Below, one piece after another: positions 63,781 to 64,000 of a DNA stretch of 64,000 bases. Position 1 is the first letter of the stretch, and every line of letters begins with the position of its first letter. This stretch comes from Bradyrhizobium sp. KBS0727 (GTDB lineage Bacteria; Pseudomonadota; Alphaproteobacteria; Rhizobiales; Xanthobacteraceae), in the NCBI RefSeq assembly GCF_005937885.2, contig NZ_CP042176.1:62001-126000 (forward strand). Direction: 5' to 3'. The translations under genes were made by a program, and so were the position numbers. Under the pieces are notes generated by a model that did no database searches, was not told the origin of the DNA, and was given only the letters and a program-made list of their open reading frames with translations.

Positions 63781-64000
63781 TCAGGGGGTAACCGCCGGCG
63801 GGTCGACCCAGCCGACATTGCCGTCGGTGCGCCGGTAAATGATGTTCACCCGGCCGCTGGAACCGTGCTGGAACACGATGCAGGCGGCACCCGTCAAATC
63901 GAGTTCCATGACCGCCTCGCTGACCGAAAGCCGTTTCAGCGACGTGGTCGCCTCCGCGATGATGACCGGGCTATACGCCGTGACCTCGTCATCTTCGGTT
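63781..64000 (-). CDS. hpf: Ribosome hibernation-promoting factor, C-terminal part (5' end outside window)
   Basis: The last 72 codons of a long-form HPF, ending at TGA 63783-63781. The visible part is the S30AE C-terminal dimerisation domain: PVIIAEATTSLKRLSVSEAV, MELDLTGAACIVFQHGSSGR and VNIIYRRTDGNVGWVDPP. Long HPF joins ribosomes into 100S dimers in stationary phase. Neighbour ptsN supports the assignment. Confidence 0.93.
   Translation of the reverse strand, partial: TEDDEVTAYSPVIIAEATTSLKRLSVSEAVMELDLTGAACIVFQHGSSGRVNIIYRRTDGNVGWVDPPAVTP

Overview
The window reads as chromosomal core DNA of an alphaproteobacterium of the Bradyrhizobium / Nitrobacteraceae group. The base composition is high GC. 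An Irr regulator carries the Cys29-Pro30 heme motif, and a heat-shock gene sits behind a sigma-32-like promoter and a ROSE-type RNA thermometer. The gene orders aroA-cmk-rpsA-sppA-ihfB-lapA-trpFBA-accD-folC and divL-tsaE-murU-addB-addA-trxA are typical of the class. Dispersed palindromic repeats of rhizobial type fill many spacers. There is no prophage, insertion sequence, CRISPR array or integrase.

Layout. 1-5142 (+): infB 3' end, rbfA, truB, rpsO, pnp (translation and RNA turnover). 5301-7396 (+): an acetyltransferase, a secreted unknown and a glutathione S-transferase. 7488-10545 (-): fabA-fabB-fabV, with a FabV-type enoyl reductase in third place. 10883-11374 (+): irr, divergent from fabA. 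11513-17646: SH3 protein, 2-hydroxyacid dehydrogenase, E1-like adenylyltransferase, a degenerate secreted protease-like protein and gamma-glutamyltransferase. 17669-22919: mutM (-) divergent from ubiE-ubiB-coaBC-dut (+). 23092-35678 (+): divL, a tsaE/sugar-kinase fusion, pilZ, murU, addB, addA, trxA. 35734-49140 (-): metallophosphoesterase, folC, accD, trpA, trpB, trpF, lapA, ihfB, sppA, rpsA, cmk, an unknown, aroA. 49283-52708: TIGR02300-type protein, tRNA-Ala(GGC), GIY-YIG protein, divergent ohrR/ohr, CaiB-type CoA-transferase. 52913-57127 (+): ugpBAEC glycerol-3-phosphate importer. 57410-58153 (+): hsp20 and a DUF1150 protein. 58389-62899: acyl-CoA ligase, saccharopine-dehydrogenase-like protein and SDR (-), divergent from a TetR regulator. 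63089-64000 (-): ptsN and the 3' end of hpf.

The most unusual item is coaBC at 21037-22464. The coenzyme A biosynthetic enzyme begins with a FitA/StbC-like ribbon-helix-helix antitoxin domain, and a perfect 12-bp-arm inverted repeat lies 25 bp before its start codon. This suggests a biosynthetic enzyme that may bind its own promoter. Other points worth following are the sigma-32 promoter plus ROSE thermometer on hsp20, three near-identical TetR-type operators before the SDR/tetR pair, a possible small ORF and competing RNA pairings in the rpsO-pnp spacer, a TsaE/sugar-kinase fusion next to murU, an AccD that lost three of four zinc cysteines, and one 14-bp palindrome embedded in otherwise unrelated repeats.
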